DNA of 64,000 nucleotides from an uncultured Hyphomicrobiales bacterium (GCA_903847605.1 CAINED010000090.1:1-64000), one strand, 5' to 3'. Numbered from the stretch's first letter, positions 48,189 through 58,577 are shown. Numbers and translations: made by a program. The notes: generated from the sequence alone by a model not told the origin.

Positions 48189-48605
48189 TTGTTTCTCCTC
48201 GACACAAATGTCGTTTCGGAACTTCGCAAGCCGAAACCACATGGGCAAGTCGTCAGATGGATACGCACGCTGGAAGAGGAGCAAATCTTTCTAAGCGCCG
48301 TATCCATTGGCGAAATCCAGCGTGGCATTGAAATCACGCGTCGGAATGATCCCACTCGGGCCAATCAGCTTCAGGACTGGCTGCTGGATGTGGAAAGCGC
48401 GTGGAATATCCTGCCGGTGGACGCCGCCTGTTTCAGAATTTGGGCGAGACAGATGCATCGGCGGCCAGAGGCTTTGGCTCTGGACGGCATGATAGCCGCC
48501 ACGGCCATATCCAACGGACTGCGCGTCGCTACGCGCAACGTCAAAGATTTTGTGCATTTCGATGTCGAAGTCGTGAATCCGTTCGATCCGGCGGGCATTG
48601 CCTAG
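48189..48605 (+). CDS. vapC: VapC-type PIN-domain toxin
   Basis: 138-residue Mg-dependent RNase. Acidic residues of the PIN fold are in LLDTNVVSELRKP (first Asp), VSIGEIQRGIE (Glu), ALDGMIAATA (Asp) and NVKDF (last Asp). VapC toxins cut tRNA or rRNA. The TTG start at 48189 follows TGAGG and gives a normal length; no ATG fits before the first catalytic Asp. It pairs with the Phd antitoxin upstream. Confidence 0.9.
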   Translation: MFLLDTNVVSELRKPKPHGQVVRWIRTLEEEQIFLSAVSIGEIQRGIEITRRNDPTRANQLQDWLLDVESAWNILPVDAACFRIWARQMHRRPEALALDGMIAATAISNGLRVATRNVKDFVHFDVEVVNPFDPAGIA

Positions 48606-48844
48606 CTTCATCCCGGGCTTTCGTTCGCGGCGCAAGCGGCCCGCCCCAAATTCGCCGCGCAATCCCTGTCAAAGCGCATTCGGGCGGGGCGAATCCGCAA
48701 CACCTCGGCGAAATGTTTCGCGGCAGGGCTGTGCGGCCTTGCTCTCGCCTGCCGGTAGGGGAAAACTGCCTTCCTACAGGGACTTGGCGGATCAGATTCG
48801 GCGGGAACGGCGTCTGGTGCGCCGGCCCTTCCACAGGAAACAGG

Positions 48845-49993
48845 ATGGCGACGGCCGAACGATATATTTTCCGCTCCGCGGCCATGACCTTTCTCGCCGG
48901 GCTTTTCGTGCTGACGGCGATGATCTGGGTCACGCAAGCGTTGCGCGAAATCGACCTGATGACCGGCAAGGGTCAGACGATCCTCGTCTTCCTGAACCTG
49001 ACCTTGCTGACCATTCCCTCGCTGATGTTCATCCTCGCGCCGGTTGCGTTACTGATCGCCGTCATTTTCACATTGAACCGTCTCAACAGCGACAGCGAAC
49101 TCATCGTGATGAGCGCGGCGGGAACTTCACCGGGCAGGCTCCTGCGGCCCTTCCTTTTGCTGTCTGTGCTGGTCACGCTCTTCGTCGCGGTCGTCTCGCT
49201 CTGGGCGATGCCGAACAGTTTTCGCGGCATTCGCGACATCATCACGAAAATCCGCGCCGACGTTCTGACGCGCATCGTGCGCGAGGGACAGTTCACGACG
49301 CTCGATCAGGGATTCGTCTTCCACTACCGCGAGCGCGGCCCCGGCGGCGCGCTGATGGGTATTTTCATCCAGGACCGGCGCGATCCTGCGCGCGTCAACA
49401 CATACATCGCCGAAACCGGCGTCACCGTCGAAAACGATGCGCAGAGCTTTCTCATTCTCGAAAAAGGCAGTCTGCAACGCCATGCGCGCGGCGACCGCGA
49501 TCCTGCCATCGTGCAGTTCGAGCGCTATGCCATCGACCTCGCGCAGTTCGGTTCGGAAGGACCGGGCGCGCCGCTCAAGCCGCGCGAACGGCTGACCAGC
49601 GAACTCATGCGTCTGGATCGTTCCGACAAATACATCGCGGCGAATTACGGGCGCTTCAAGGCCGAGTTGCATGATCGTTTCGCCGGGCCGCTCTACGCGA
49701 TCGCCATGGCGCTCATCGCATTCGCATTTCTCGGGCAACCGAAGACGACGCGACAGGGGCGCGGTTATGCGATCGCATCCGCCGTCGTGCTCGCCTCGGC
49801 TGTGCGCGCGCTTGGCTTCCTCATTTCCGGACTGATCGGCCGTTCGCCGACGCTGACGCCGCTCGCCTATGCTGTACCGATAGGCGCATCCGGACTCGCC
49901 CTGCTGGCTATCTTCCGGCCGGATCTTCTGCGTCTGCCGAATTTGCGCAACAGGCCATCCGCTCCCGTCAAGGCGAAGGGAGCGGCGGCATGA
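48845..49993 (+). CDS. lptF: LPS export permease LptF
   Basis: 382-residue inner-membrane half of the LptB2FG exporter that moves lipopolysaccharide out of the inner membrane. It has six hydrophobic segments around a periplasmic jellyroll (about residues 110-260): ERYIFRSAAMTFLAGLFVLT at the start, SDSELIVMSAAGTSPGRLLRP as the coupling-helix region, and a C-terminal ALIAFAFLGQPKTTRQGRG helix. The start at 48845 follows AGGAAACAGG. It overlaps lptG by 4 bp (ATGA). It is the first gene of a six-gene operon; the 239 bp upstream shows no clear structure. Confidence 0.93.
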   Translation: MATAERYIFRSAAMTFLAGLFVLTAMIWVTQALREIDLMTGKGQTILVFLNLTLLTIPSLMFILAPVALLIAVIFTLNRLNSDSELIVMSAAGTSPGRLLRPFLLLSVLVTLFVAVVSLWAMPNSFRGIRDIITKIRADVLTRIVREGQFTTLDQGFVFHYRERGPGGALMGIFIQDRRDPARVNTYIAETGVTVENDAQSFLILEKGSLQRHARGDRDPAIVQFERYAIDLAQFGSEGPGAPLKPRERLTSELMRLDRSDKYIAANYGRFKAELHDRFAGPLYAIAMALIAFAFLGQPKTTRQGRGYAIASAVVLASAVRALGFLISGLIGRSPTLTPLAYAVPIGASGLALLAIFRPDLLRLPNLRNRPSAPVKAKGAAA

Positions 49994-51075
49994 TATTTTC
50001 CACCCTCTCGCGCTATATCGGCCTGCGTTTCCTGCGCACCATCACGGCGGTGTTCGGGGGCATATTCGCGCTGATCTTCATCCTCGATTTCGTGGAAATG
50101 CTGCGCCGCGCAGCCGATCTGCCGGGCGCGACCACAGCGCTTCTCGCCGCAGTGTCCTTCCTGCGCACGCCCGCCATCGCCGAAAAAGTCCTCCCCTTCG
50201 TGATGCTGGGCGCGGCGATGATTGCGCTCGTCAATCTCACCCGGCGGCTCGAATTGGTTGTCGCCCGCTCCGCCGGGGTTTCCGTCTGGCAATTCCTGAC
50301 CCCCATCGTCGTGCTGGCGATCCTGCTCGGCATTTTCGCAACCACGGTTTACAATCCACTCTCGGCGTCCATGAAGCTGCGCGCCGACCGGATCGAGACG
50401 AAGATTGCCGGCCGCACGCTGAAGGCCTCGGCCGATGCCGGGGTCTGGCTGCGCCAGCGCAGCCCTGAGGGGCAGTCGATCCTGCGTGCGGAGACTTCGA
50501 GCGACGCCGGCGCGAATATCGCAGCGATCACCGCCTTCGTTTACGACCGCGACGGGCACTTCGTCGAACGCGTCGAGGCGCAGCGGGGCCGGCATACGCC
50601 CGGAGCCTGGGAACTCGAGAACGCAAGGGTCAATGCGCCCGGCGAAAACCCGCGCGTCGTCGAGACTTACCGTCTCGCAACGAATCTCAACGCGGACCAG
50701 ATCACGCAGGCTTTCATCGCGCCCGACGCGGTGCCATTCTGGGACCTGCTGCCGCTGGTGCGGCGCAGCGAGGCCGCGGGGGTCGACGCCAACAAGTATT
50801 ATCTTAAATTTCAGGAGCTTACAGCGCGTCCGCTGCTACTTGCCGCTATGGTTTTTATTGCTGCATCCTTTTCCTTAAGATTCTTCAGGTTTGGTGGTAT
50901 TGCGCGCATGGTTTCAGGTGGCGTGGCTGCGGGCTTCGTGCTTTATGTAGCCACTAAACTGGCATCTGACCTGGGCGGAGCAGGCCTGCTCAGCGCTCCC
51001 GTGGCGGCATGGTTGCCGGCGATCCTCGGGACAATGCTGGGTGTGCTTGTTCTGTTGCATTTGGAGGACGGTTGA
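49990..51075 (+). CDS. lptG: LPS export permease LptG
   Basis: 361-residue partner of LptF with the same topology: FSTLSRYIGLRFLRTITAVFGGIF at the start (split by variable positions), LELVVARSAGVSVWQFLTP as the coupling helix, a periplasmic domain, and a C-terminal helix cluster ending LLHLEDG. It overlaps the lptF stop, so both are made in step. lptD starts 1 bp after its stop. Confidence 0.93.
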   Translation: MIFSTLSRYIGLRFLRTITAVFGGIFALIFILDFVEMLRRAADLPGATTALLAAVSFLRTPAIAEKVLPFVMLGAAMIALVNLTRRLELVVARSAGVSVWQFLTPIVVLAILLGIFATTVYNPLSASMKLRADRIETKIAGRTLKASADAGVWLRQRSPEGQSILRAETSSDAGANIAAITAFVYDRDGHFVERVEAQRGRHTPGAWELENARVNAPGENPRVVETYRLATNLNADQITQAFIAPDAVPFWDLLPLVRRSEAAGVDANKYYLKFQELTARPLLLAAMVFIAASFSLRFFRFGGIARMVSGGVAAGFVLYVATKLASDLGGAGLLSAPVAAWLPAILGTMLGVLVLLHLEDG

Positions 51076-51076
51076 A

Positions 51077-53737
51077 ATGGGGCGGCGTCTTAGCCCCGCC
51101 AGTCTGCCCGCCCGCAGCCTTCTCTCGAAGGTGGCGGCGACAGGGTTATTCATGCTCGGAGCGCTTGCCGTTCCGGCAACGGGCTTTGTCGACTCCGCTT
51201 CCGCCCAGACAATCAACGAACGCCTCGCTCGCCGCAGCGCGCAGCCTGCCTCGCCGCTGGGCGGCAAGGACCGGATGCTGGTCGATGCCGCCGAAATGGT
51301 ATTCAACCGCGACCGGGACTCCATCGAGGCCCGCGGCGACGTGCAGCTTTTCTATCAGGGCCGCGCGCTACAGGCCGACAAGGTCATCTATGATCGCGCC
51401 GCAAAGCGCGTCTTCGCCGAAGGCCGCGTGAAAATCACCGAGCGCGACGGCACGATTTCCTACGCCGACCGCGCCGAACTGACCGACGATTTCAAGACCG
51501 GCTTCGTCGACAGCCTGCGCATCGAGACAGCGGAAAAAACCTATTTCTCCGCGCCGCGCGCCGAACGACGCGAAGGCGAGACCACAACCTTCGAACGCGG
51601 CACCTACACTGCCTGCGAGTCCTGCAAGGAAAATCCGGAAAGGCCGCCGTTCTGGCGTGTGCGCGCCAAGCGCATCATTCATCAGAACAGCGAGCAGATG
51701 GTCTATTTCGAGGATGCGACGCTCGAACTCTGGGGCATGCCGATTGCCTGGCTGCCGTTCTTCTCGATGCCGGACCCCAGCGTCCAACGCAAGAGCGGTT
51801 TTCTGGCGCCCAGCTATACCGCGCGAACCCGTCTGGGCTCCGGCCTGACCGTTCCCTATTTCTGGGCCGTCGCGCCGAACATGGACCTGACGCTGTCGCC
51901 GACCTTGCTCACACGGCAGGGCTTTTTCGGCGACGTCGAATGGCGCCATCGTCTGGTGAACGGTTCTTATTCCATCCGCGCCGCCGGCATCTTTCAGGCC
52001 GAGCCCGGCGCGTTCGAAAATGCGCCCTACGGGCCCGGTTCGCGTAATGTCCGCGGGTCTCTGGAATCCAAGGGCGAGTTTCACATCAACCCGCGCTGGA
52101 AGACAGGCTGGGATCTCAAACTCTTCAGCGACAAGTGGTTCCAGCAGGACTACCGCCTGCCCTCGACGCAACTCTCTTCCAACTATTTTCGCGAAGCGAC
52201 GTCGAGCGTCTACTTCACGGGCAAGGGCGACCGTGGGTTCTTCGATCTGCGTGGCTTTTACTTCCAGGGTCTCTCGCGCGCCGACATTCAGGCGCAACAG
52301 CCCGTCGTCGCGCCGGTGCTCGACTACAACAAGCGCGTGAATCTGCCGCCGTCCCTCACCTACGGCATTGGCGGACAGGTCGAGATCGATTTCAATTTCA
52401 CCAATATCTCGCGCGAGCTTGCTTCGTTCGAAGCGATCGGCGGACGCCGGCTCGACCGCGCCTATGGTCTCTTCGACGTCTGCGAGGATACGGCCGGCAA
52501 TCGCACCTACGACCGCACCCGATGCCTGTTGCGCGGCATGGCCGGCAATTATGCGCGCACGACGCTGAACGTGGAATGGAAACGCAAGTTCATCGACCCC
52601 ATCGGGCAGGTGTGGACCCCGTTCGCCTTCGCGCATATCAACGGCAGCTGGCTTTCGACAAACACGTCCGGTTCGAAGACCTTTGTGAACAACGTCAATT
52701 GCACCAATCCGACGACGGCCGGCCCCTTCGTCGGGCAATGCGCCTCGATGTTGTCGAACGCCGATCAGGCGATATTCTTCAACAACACCGGCGACACATT
52801 CCGCGGGCAGGCTATGCCCGGCGTCGGTCTCGAATACCGCTATCCCTTTATGGCCTCGACGTCGCTCGCGTGGCATGTCTTCGAACCGATCGCGCAGATC
52901 ATCGTGCGGCCTAACGAGCCGCGCAACACGCTGCGGGTGAATGAAGATTCCCAAAGCCTGGTCTTCGACGAAACCAATCTCTTCGACCGTTCGAAATTCT
53001 CGGGCTACGACCGCTTCGAAGGCGGCACGCGCGCCAACTACGGCTTCCAGTACACCGCCACGTTCAAGAGCGGCGGCTATCTCAACGCGATGATCGGCCA
53101 GTCGACGCAGCTCTCGGGCCGCAATTCCTATCAGCTCGGCGACGCTGCCAATATCGGCATCGACTCAGGTCTCGACAAGCCGCAATCCGATCTCGTGGGG
53201 CGCTTCGCCTTTGCGCCGAATTCGATGTTCGCCTTCATCGCCAAGGGCCGCTTCGATCCGACGACGCAGGAAATGCGCCGCGTCGACCTCATGGCCAATA
53301 TGAATTTCGGGTCCTTCGAAGGCACTGTGCAATATGCGCGCTATGCCCAGCAACCGATGCTCGGCTACGACAAGCGCCGCGAGGGCCTCGCCGCCGGCGC
53401 CAAGTACAAGCTGACCGAAGGGTTTTCCGTCAACGGCAACGTGATCTTCGATCTCTCGCGCCACCTCTACAACAACTCGGCAAACACCGCGACGATCCGC
53501 TCTGCGCCGCTGTTCTCCATCGCCGGTCTCGGCGTCGGCGCGACCTATTCCGACGACTGCACGACGCTTGGCGTCCAATACACATCAGTGCTGCAGGCCA
53601 ATGGCGCCGGACAGGCCATCCGCAACCAGACCCTGCTCGTCTCGTTGCAATTGCGTACCGTCGGCGACACGCGCGCCCGCTCGAATCTCGGCGAAGTGCC
53701 GGTTCAGGACGGCTTGGGCGCAAGCCCGATCCGCTGA
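51077..53737 (+). CDS. lptD: LPS-assembly outer-membrane protein LptD
   Basis: 886-residue outer-membrane translocon that inserts LPS in the outer leaflet. A signal peptide (ending ASAQ) is followed by the OstA/LptA-like N-domain (MLVDAAEMVFNRDRDSIEARGDV, shortened) with KVKITERDGT-type strands. The large C-terminal beta-barrel has aromatic-rich strands and Asn-rich loops. Cys pairs (YTACESCKEN; DVCEDT/RTRC) could form the disulfides LptD needs. Start at 51077 after GGAGGA. Confidence 0.95.
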   Translation: MGRRLSPASLPARSLLSKVAATGLFMLGALAVPATGFVDSASAQTINERLARRSAQPASPLGGKDRMLVDAAEMVFNRDRDSIEARGDVQLFYQGRALQADKVIYDRAAKRVFAEGRVKITERDGTISYADRAELTDDFKTGFVDSLRIETAEKTYFSAPRAERREGETTTFERGTYTACESCKENPERPPFWRVRAKRIIHQNSEQMVYFEDATLELWGMPIAWLPFFSMPDPSVQRKSGFLAPSYTARTRLGSGLTVPYFWAVAPNMDLTLSPTLLTRQGFFGDVEWRHRLVNGSYSIRAAGIFQAEPGAFENAPYGPGSRNVRGSLESKGEFHINPRWKTGWDLKLFSDKWFQQDYRLPSTQLSSNYFREATSSVYFTGKGDRGFFDLRGFYFQGLSRADIQAQQPVVAPVLDYNKRVNLPPSLTYGIGGQVEIDFNFTNISRELASFEAIGGRRLDRAYGLFDVCEDTAGNRTYDRTRCLLRGMAGNYARTTLNVEWKRKFIDPIGQVWTPFAFAHINGSWLSTNTSGSKTFVNNVNCTNPTTAGPFVGQCASMLSNADQAIFFNNTGDTFRGQAMPGVGLEYRYPFMASTSLAWHVFEPIAQIIVRPNEPRNTLRVNEDSQSLVFDETNLFDRSKFSGYDRFEGGTRANYGFQYTATFKSGGYLNAMIGQSTQLSGRNSYQLGDAANIGIDSGLDKPQSDLVGRFAFAPNSMFAFIAKGRFDPTTQEMRRVDLMANMNFGSFEGTVQYARYAQQPMLGYDKRREGLAAGAKYKLTEGFSVNGNVIFDLSRHLYNNSANTATIRSAPLFSIAGLGVGATYSDDCTTLGVQYTSVLQANGAGQAIRNQTLLVSLQLRTVGDTRARSNLGEVPVQDGLGASPIR

Positions 53738-53759
53738 CCAATCAACAGGGAAGCAAAGC

Positions 53760-54677
53760 ATGAAACCGCGTTTCAACGGCAGGGCTTGCCTGACAGCTGC
53801 ATTCGTCGCACTGTCCGCCTTCGGCATCGCCGCAACACCGGCTGTTGCGCAGAATGTCGTCGTCACCGTCAACGACAGCCCGATCACCAATTACGATATC
53901 GCCCAGCGCATGAAATTGCTCGGCGTATTGCGCGCGCCGGCGAACCAGCAGGCCGCCGTGGAGAGCCTCATCAACGACCGGCTCAAGCTGATCGAGACGC
54001 GCAAATACGGCATCAATCCCGGCGAACCTGATATCGCCAACGAAGCGACCCGCGACGCCGGCGAGCGCAAGATCACGCCGCAGCAACTCGGCGCCGGCCT
54101 GCAACGCGCGGGCATCGACAAGCAGCACTGGCAGGAACATTGGCGCGCGGGTCTCTCGTGGCGCATTCTCGTTTCGGCGCTCAACAAATCCGTCAGCGTG
54201 AGCGAAGAAGAAGTGCGCGCCGAAATGGCGAAGAAGAGCAGTTCGATCGCCGCGCAGGAATTCCGCATCCAGCAGATCGTCTTCGTCGTGCCGCGCGATG
54301 CAGGGCCTGCCGCCTACAGCGCGCGTTCGGCTGAAGCGAACGGGTTGCGCGCCCGCTTCCGCGATTGCGCAAGCGGCATTCAGCTCGCGCGCGCGTTGCG
54401 CGACGTGGCCGTGCAGCCGCAAGTCTCGCGCCGCGCCAATACGCTGAGCGCCGAACTCGTGGCGCTGCTCGACCGCACGCCAGTCGGACAAACCACGCCG
54501 CCCTCGCGCGGGCCGACGGGCATCGAGATGGTCGCGGTCTGCGGCAAGTCCGACGCGGGCTCGGGTTCTGCAGCAAGCGAATCCATTCGCGAAACATTAC
54601 TGTTGCGCAAGTTGCAGACCGATGCCGACAAGCGGCTTGCCGAAATTCGCAAACGCGCGATCATCGTGCGGCGCTAA
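53760..54677 (+). CDS. surA: SurA-type periplasmic chaperone
   Basis: 305-residue secreted protein: signal peptide ending AVAQ, SurA N-domain NVVVTVNDSPITNYDIAQRMKL and ESLINDRLKLIETRKYGI, then EFRIQQIVFVVP and a final parvulin-related part that lacks a full, obvious prolyl isomerase domain. It is shorter than E. coli SurA (428), as is typical in Rhizobiales. It chaperones outer-membrane proteins such as LptD, whose gene is 22 bp upstream. Confidence 0.88.
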   Translation: MKPRFNGRACLTAAFVALSAFGIAATPAVAQNVVVTVNDSPITNYDIAQRMKLLGVLRAPANQQAAVESLINDRLKLIETRKYGINPGEPDIANEATRDAGERKITPQQLGAGLQRAGIDKQHWQEHWRAGLSWRILVSALNKSVSVSEEEVRAEMAKKSSSIAAQEFRIQQIVFVVPRDAGPAAYSARSAEANGLRARFRDCASGIQLARALRDVAVQPQVSRRANTLSAELVALLDRTPVGQTTPPSRGPTGIEMVAVCGKSDAGSGSAASESIRETLLLRKLQTDADKRLAEIRKRAIIVRR

Positions 54678-54744
54678 TAGAAGGGGCGCGAATTCATTCG
54701 GCCCCATGTGTGCTGCGAAGTTCAAAACAGGTGGCTCGCTTGCC

Positions 54745-55827
54745 ATGAGCATTTCCGGCGCAGATATCGAGACCGGTGCGTGCAATCTCGCGCGCAGTCG
54801 CCGCGATGCGCCTATTGCTCTGACGATGGGCGATCCTTCAGGCATTGGGCCGGAGATTACGCTCAAGGCCTGGCAAGCCTTGCATGAGACGGACCACGCT
54901 TTCGTCGCGCTTGCCGATCCCGGCCTGTTGCAACGGCGCGCGGAAGCGATGAATCTTTCCGTGCCCATTGCCGTCGCGAGCGAAGAGAATGTCCGCGACT
55001 TCACGCGCAAGACGTTTCGCAACGCACTTCCCGTTCTCCCCTTGCGCAACAGCGTCAACGGCGAAGCCGGCGTGTCGCATGCGAAAGATGCGCCCGCGAC
55101 GATAGAGTCCATCGAACGCGCCGTGGAACTCGTGGCGAAGGGTCTGGCGAGCGGTGTTGCGACAAACCCCATAACGAAAGATGCACTCTATCGCACCGGC
55201 TTCACCCATCCCGGCCATACCGAGTTTCTTGCGGAACTGTCGGAGCGTTATTTCGGCGTCAAGGCGCAATCGGTGATGATGCTGTGGTGCGAGGAACTCG
55301 CCGTCGTGCCGGTGACGATCCACATTCCCCTGCAGCGCGTGCTCAACGAGCTCACGCCCGAACTTATCGCCGAGACTGCACGCATCACGGCGCGCGACCT
55401 GCAACAAAAATTCGGCGTCGCAAATCCGCGGTTGGCGGTTTCCGGTCTCAATCCGCATGCCGGTGAAAACGGCTCGATGGGAACCGAAGATCGCGACATC
55501 ATCGCGCCTGCCATCGCGACGCTGCGCGCCGAAGGCATCGATGCGCGCGGGCCCTTGCCGGCCGATACGATGTTTCATGCAGCAGCACGCAAAACCTACG
55601 ACGCGGCGATCTGCATGTACCATGATCAGGCGCTGATCCCGATCAAGACCATCGCCTTCGACGAAGGCGTCAACGTCACGCTGGGGCTACCGTTCGTGCG
55701 CACTTCGCCCGATCACGGCACGGCCTACGACATCGCCGGTAATGGGATTGCAAGGCCGGATTCGCTGATCGCTTCGCTCAGACTCGCACGCCGGCTTGCT
55801 GTGGCGATGCAGGACGGCGCGCCTTGA
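54745..55827 (+). CDS. pdxA: 4-hydroxythreonine-4-phosphate dehydrogenase
   Basis: 360-residue NAD-dependent enzyme of the pyridoxal phosphate route (DXP-dependent). Metal and substrate residues occur in [40 protein letters not shown] (split), [17 protein letters not shown] and PADTMFHAA, and the late block is [12 protein letters not shown] with [16 protein letters not shown] 54745 is preferred; ATG 54706 would add 13 residues. It is translationally coupled to rsmA through TTGA. Confidence 0.95.
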   Translation: MSISGADIETGACNLARSRRDAPIALTMGDPSGIGPEITLKAWQALHETDHAFVALADPGLLQRRAEAMNLSVPIAVASEENVRDFTRKTFRNALPVLPLRNSVNGEAGVSHAKDAPATIESIERAVELVAKGLASGVATNPITKDALYRTGFTHPGHTEFLAELSERYFGVKAQSVMMLWCEELAVVPVTIHIPLQRVLNELTPELIAETARITARDLQQKFGVANPRLAVSGLNPHAGENGSMGTEDRDIIAPAIATLRAEGIDARGPLPADTMFHAAARKTYDAAICMYHDQALIPIKTIAFDEGVNVTLGLPFVRTSPDHGTAYDIAGNGIARPDSLIASLRLARRLAVAMQDGAP

Positions 55828-56699
55828 GCGCTATCGACGACTTGCCGCCGTTGCGCGACATCGTTCGCGATTTCGGTCTCGACGCCAAAAAGTCTCTGGG
55901 TCAGAATTTTCTGTTCGATCTCAATCTGACTTCCCGGATTGCACGCGCCGCCGGACCCCTCGAAGATGTTACGGTGATCGAAGTGGGTCCGGGTCCCGGC
56001 GGGCTCACGCGCGCCCTGCTCGCCCATGGCGCGCGCAAGGTCATCGCGATAGAGCGCGACGAGCGTTGCCTGCCCGCGCTTGAGATGATCGCTGCGCGCT
56101 ATCCTGGCAGGCTTGAAGTCGAAAACGCCGATGCGCTCGCAATTGATTATGCATCGCTGGCGCAACGACGGGCGGAGGGAACTAAAGTCCGCATCGCAGC
56201 CAACCTTCCCTATAACATCGCAACAGTGCTGCTGGCTGGTTGGCTCGAAAGCGAGCCATGGCCACCGTTCTTCGATCGGCTGACACTCATGTTTCAGCGC
56301 GAGGTCGCCTTGCGCATCGTTGCAACGCCAAAGCAGCGCGCGGACTACGGACGTCTCGGCGTGCTTGCGGGCTGGCGGACGACGGCGCGAATTCTCTTCG
56401 ACGTCTCGCCGGCTGCTTTCACGCCGCCGCCGAAGGTCACTTCCTCCGTTGTCGAACTCCTGCCCATCGCGACGCCCCTGCCCTGCGACGCCGCGGTGCT
56501 CCGAACCGTGGCGCAAGCCGCGTTCGGGCAGCGCCGCAAAATGTTGCGGCAATCCCTCAGAAGTCTCGGAGTCGATCCCGGGCCAGTGCTCGATGCGGCA
56601 GGCATCGAACCGACGGCGCGCGCGGAAGAAATCGAGGTTGCGGGCTTCGTGGCGCTCGCACGCGTGGTCGAATCTCTGAGGCTTGCGGCGAGCGACTGA
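55824..56699 (+). CDS. rsmA: 16S rRNA dimethyladenosine transferase
   Basis: 291-residue SAM methyltransferase that dimethylates two adjacent adenines in helix 45 of 16S r[36 protein letters not shown] (SAM loop), [10 protein letters not shown] and the catalytic [11 protein letters not shown] are all present, as is [14 protein letters not shown]. The start is TTG at 55824, overlapping the pdxA stop. It is the last gene of the lptF operon. Loss of the family gives kasugamycin resistance. Confidence 0.95.
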   Translation: MSAIDDLPPLRDIVRDFGLDAKKSLGQNFLFDLNLTSRIARAAGPLEDVTVIEVGPGPGGLTRALLAHGARKVIAIERDERCLPALEMIAARYPGRLEVENADALAIDYASLAQRRAEGTKVRIAANLPYNIATVLLAGWLESEPWPPFFDRLTLMFQREVALRIVATPKQRADYGRLGVLAGWRTTARILFDVSPAAFTPPPKVTSSVVELLPIATPLPCDAAVLRTVAQAAFGQRRKMLRQSLRSLGVDPGPVLDAAGIEPTARAEEIEVAGFVALARVVESLRLAASD

Positions 56700-56749
56700 C
56701 CGCGTCATCATCGCTGGGTCGGACTTAAAATATCCCCGGAGGAGCGGCC

Positions 56750-57103
56750 ATGCGTCTTCACGCCATTGCAGCAGTCTTTGGTTTGTTCGGTATCATCGGC
56801 GCTTCGGGCGCACAGGCCGCGGTTGCTCTGGCCTATTCGCCGTCGAGTGGACGTGGCGCGTCCGATAATTCGAGCTTCAACATCGACGATGTGCGCCGGC
56901 GGGCCGTCTCGAAATGCGGGACTGGATGTTCCGTTGTTTTCTCCGGCAAGGGAACATGTGCAGCCGTCGTCTCCGCAGGACGCGGCCAACCCTGGGCCGT
57001 CAGTCGCGGCACTTCCGTTTCCACAGCCGCAAATGCGGCGTGGCACGGGTGCCGGCGCAAGGGTGGCGTCAACTGCGAAACCGTCGCGTCCGTTTGCGAG
57101 TAG
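56750..57103 (+). CDS. DUF4189 domain secreted protein
   Basis: 117-residue secreted protein: signal peptide ending SGAQAA, then a small cysteine-rich domain with six Cys (KCGTGCSVVF, KGTCAAVVSAG, WHGCRRKGGVNCETVASVC) and Trp in QPWAV, as in DUF4189. The cysteine spacing suggests three disulfides. ATG 56750 follows GGAGGAG. Function is unknown; it is a lone gene after rsmA. Confidence 0.82.
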   Translation: MRLHAIAAVFGLFGIIGASGAQAAVALAYSPSSGRGASDNSSFNIDDVRRRAVSKCGTGCSVVFSGKGTCAAVVSAGRGQPWAVSRGTSVSTAANAAWHGCRRKGGVNCETVASVCE

Positions 57104-57192
57104 CTTGCATCTACAGCATCGGGCGAAAGAGTGTACCCGGTTTGTCACTAAGCCGATGCTCTAGTTTATTTGAATCGATCAGCGAGCGTTTC

Positions 57193-57879
57193 ATGGTCTC
57201 CCTTATACATGCCAAGCGGGATCGCCTTCGCGCCCTGCTGACAGGAACAGACGAGGATGAATTTCATGACATCGCCGTTAGCCTGCTTGAATCCGACGAT
57301 CCAGAGAGCGTCTTAGCCACGCTCGACATCGTCGGACACTCGCGCGAGCAGAGTGTGCGCTTGCTGCCTGCGATCGTGAATTTGCTGTCCAGTTCGCAGC
57401 ATGTTCCCTGCACAAACATGGAGAATCCGGGGCTCGGACACCAGTCTATCGCCCTGGCAGCGATGCGCATATTGCTGGCCCTGAACCTCCCGCTCCCAGC
57501 GGATCCCGTGTTAAAGATACTGAATGACGATGCATCGATCGAATTGCCGGAAGCCTGTTACGATCAGGGGGCGTATATCGGCGATTACGCGACCTTCGCA
57601 TTTCTGCCGGCTGCCTATGCAGCACGTGTTGCGTGGCTATGCGGCGCGCAGGCCGCTGCCTCGACGCGGCGCATCGTCGAATTGATCGGCCTGCCCGCGG
57701 CCAGTGACGTGAAATGGGCTATCGACGGACTGAAAGCGATGGCGGAAGCAGCAAAACAATTCCCGCCACCGGCGAAATTGGCTTTCGAAGAACAATTGCG
57801 CGCCTGCGCGACAGACCAACACTTACACAACACCGCGCGCGCCTGGGCGCAGCACCTTCTTCAAGAGCTGGCCACCTGA
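57193..57879 (+). CDS. Hypothetical helical protein
   Basis: 228 residues, soluble and mostly helical by eye, of no family I recognise. It starts MVSLIHAKRDRLRALLTGTDEDEFHDI and contains repeated patterns like SVLATLDIVGHSREQSVRLLPAIVNLL and AAMRILLALNLPL that resemble HEAT-type repeats. It has no signal peptide. The ribosome site is weak (GCGAGCG), so expression is uncertain. It is convergent with gmk, 1 bp apart. Confidence 0.62.
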   Translation: MVSLIHAKRDRLRALLTGTDEDEFHDIAVSLLESDDPESVLATLDIVGHSREQSVRLLPAIVNLLSSSQHVPCTNMENPGLGHQSIALAAMRILLALNLPLPADPVLKILNDDASIELPEACYDQGAYIGDYATFAFLPAAYAARVAWLCGAQAAASTRRIVELIGLPAASDVKWAIDGLKAMAEAAKQFPPPAKLAFEEQLRACATDQHLHNTARAWAQHLLQELAT

Positions 57880-57880
57880 A

Positions 57881-58537
57881 CTATCCCTGCAGCAGCTTCG
57901 TAATATAGTCTTCGATTGCGTCCTGCGAACGCGTGCGTTTCACACGCTCGGCGATAAGGATCGCCTTCACCTCGCCAAGCGCGCGCTGGAGGTCATCGTT
58001 GACGACGACATAGTCGTACATCTTCCAGCGCTCGATTTCGTTGCGCGCATTCTCCAGACGTTTGGCGATCACGTCGGCGGCGTCTTCCGCCCGCCGTTCG
58101 AGACGCGAGCGCAATTCTTCCATCGACGGCGGCAGGATGAAAATCGTCACGACATCTTTCGGCGCTTTCTTGCGCACCTGCTGCGTGCCCTGCCAGTCGA
58201 TGTCGAAGATAACGTCCTTGCCCTGCTCGATCTTGTCTTCGACGATGGAGCGCGGCGTACCGTAGAAATTGCCGTGCACTTCCGCCCATTCGAGCAAATC
58301 GTCTGAAACGCGCAAGCGCTCGAATTCCTGCTTGGTCTTGAAGTGATAGTGTATGCCGTCGACTTCGCTTGAGCGGCGCGGCCGCGTCGTGACGGAAATC
58401 GACAAGGTGAGATCCAGCGACTTGTCGAGCAGGAGATCGCGCGTAATCGTCGACTTGCCGGCGCCCGAAGGCGATGACAGGATCAGCATGATGCCGCGAC
58501 GGCGGATCGGTCCATTCTTGAAATTGCTGTCTGACAT
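57881..58537 (-). CDS. gmk: Guanylate kinase
   Basis: 218-residue enzyme that converts GMP to GDP. P-loop MLILSSPSGAGKSTI; GMP-binding SVTTRPRRSSEVDGIHYHF and DLLEWAEVHGNFYGTP; FDIDWQGTQQVRKKAP; lid-region SRLERRAEDAADVIAKRL. These are the standard Gmk blocks in order. It is downstream of yicC, the same order as in other Rhizobiales (yicC-gmk). Confidence 0.97.
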   Translation of the reverse strand: MSDSNFKNGPIRRRGIMLILSSPSGAGKSTITRDLLLDKSLDLTLSISVTTRPRRSSEVDGIHYHFKTKQEFERLRVSDDLLEWAEVHGNFYGTPRSIVEDKIEQGKDVIFDIDWQGTQQVRKKAPKDVVTIFILPPSMEELRSRLERRAEDAADVIAKRLENARNEIERWKMYDYVVVNDDLQRALGEVKAILIAERVKRTRSQDAIEDYITKLLQG

Positions 58538-58577
58538 TTTATGCGGCTTCCCGCCTTTGCTCTATTCGATGATCTGC

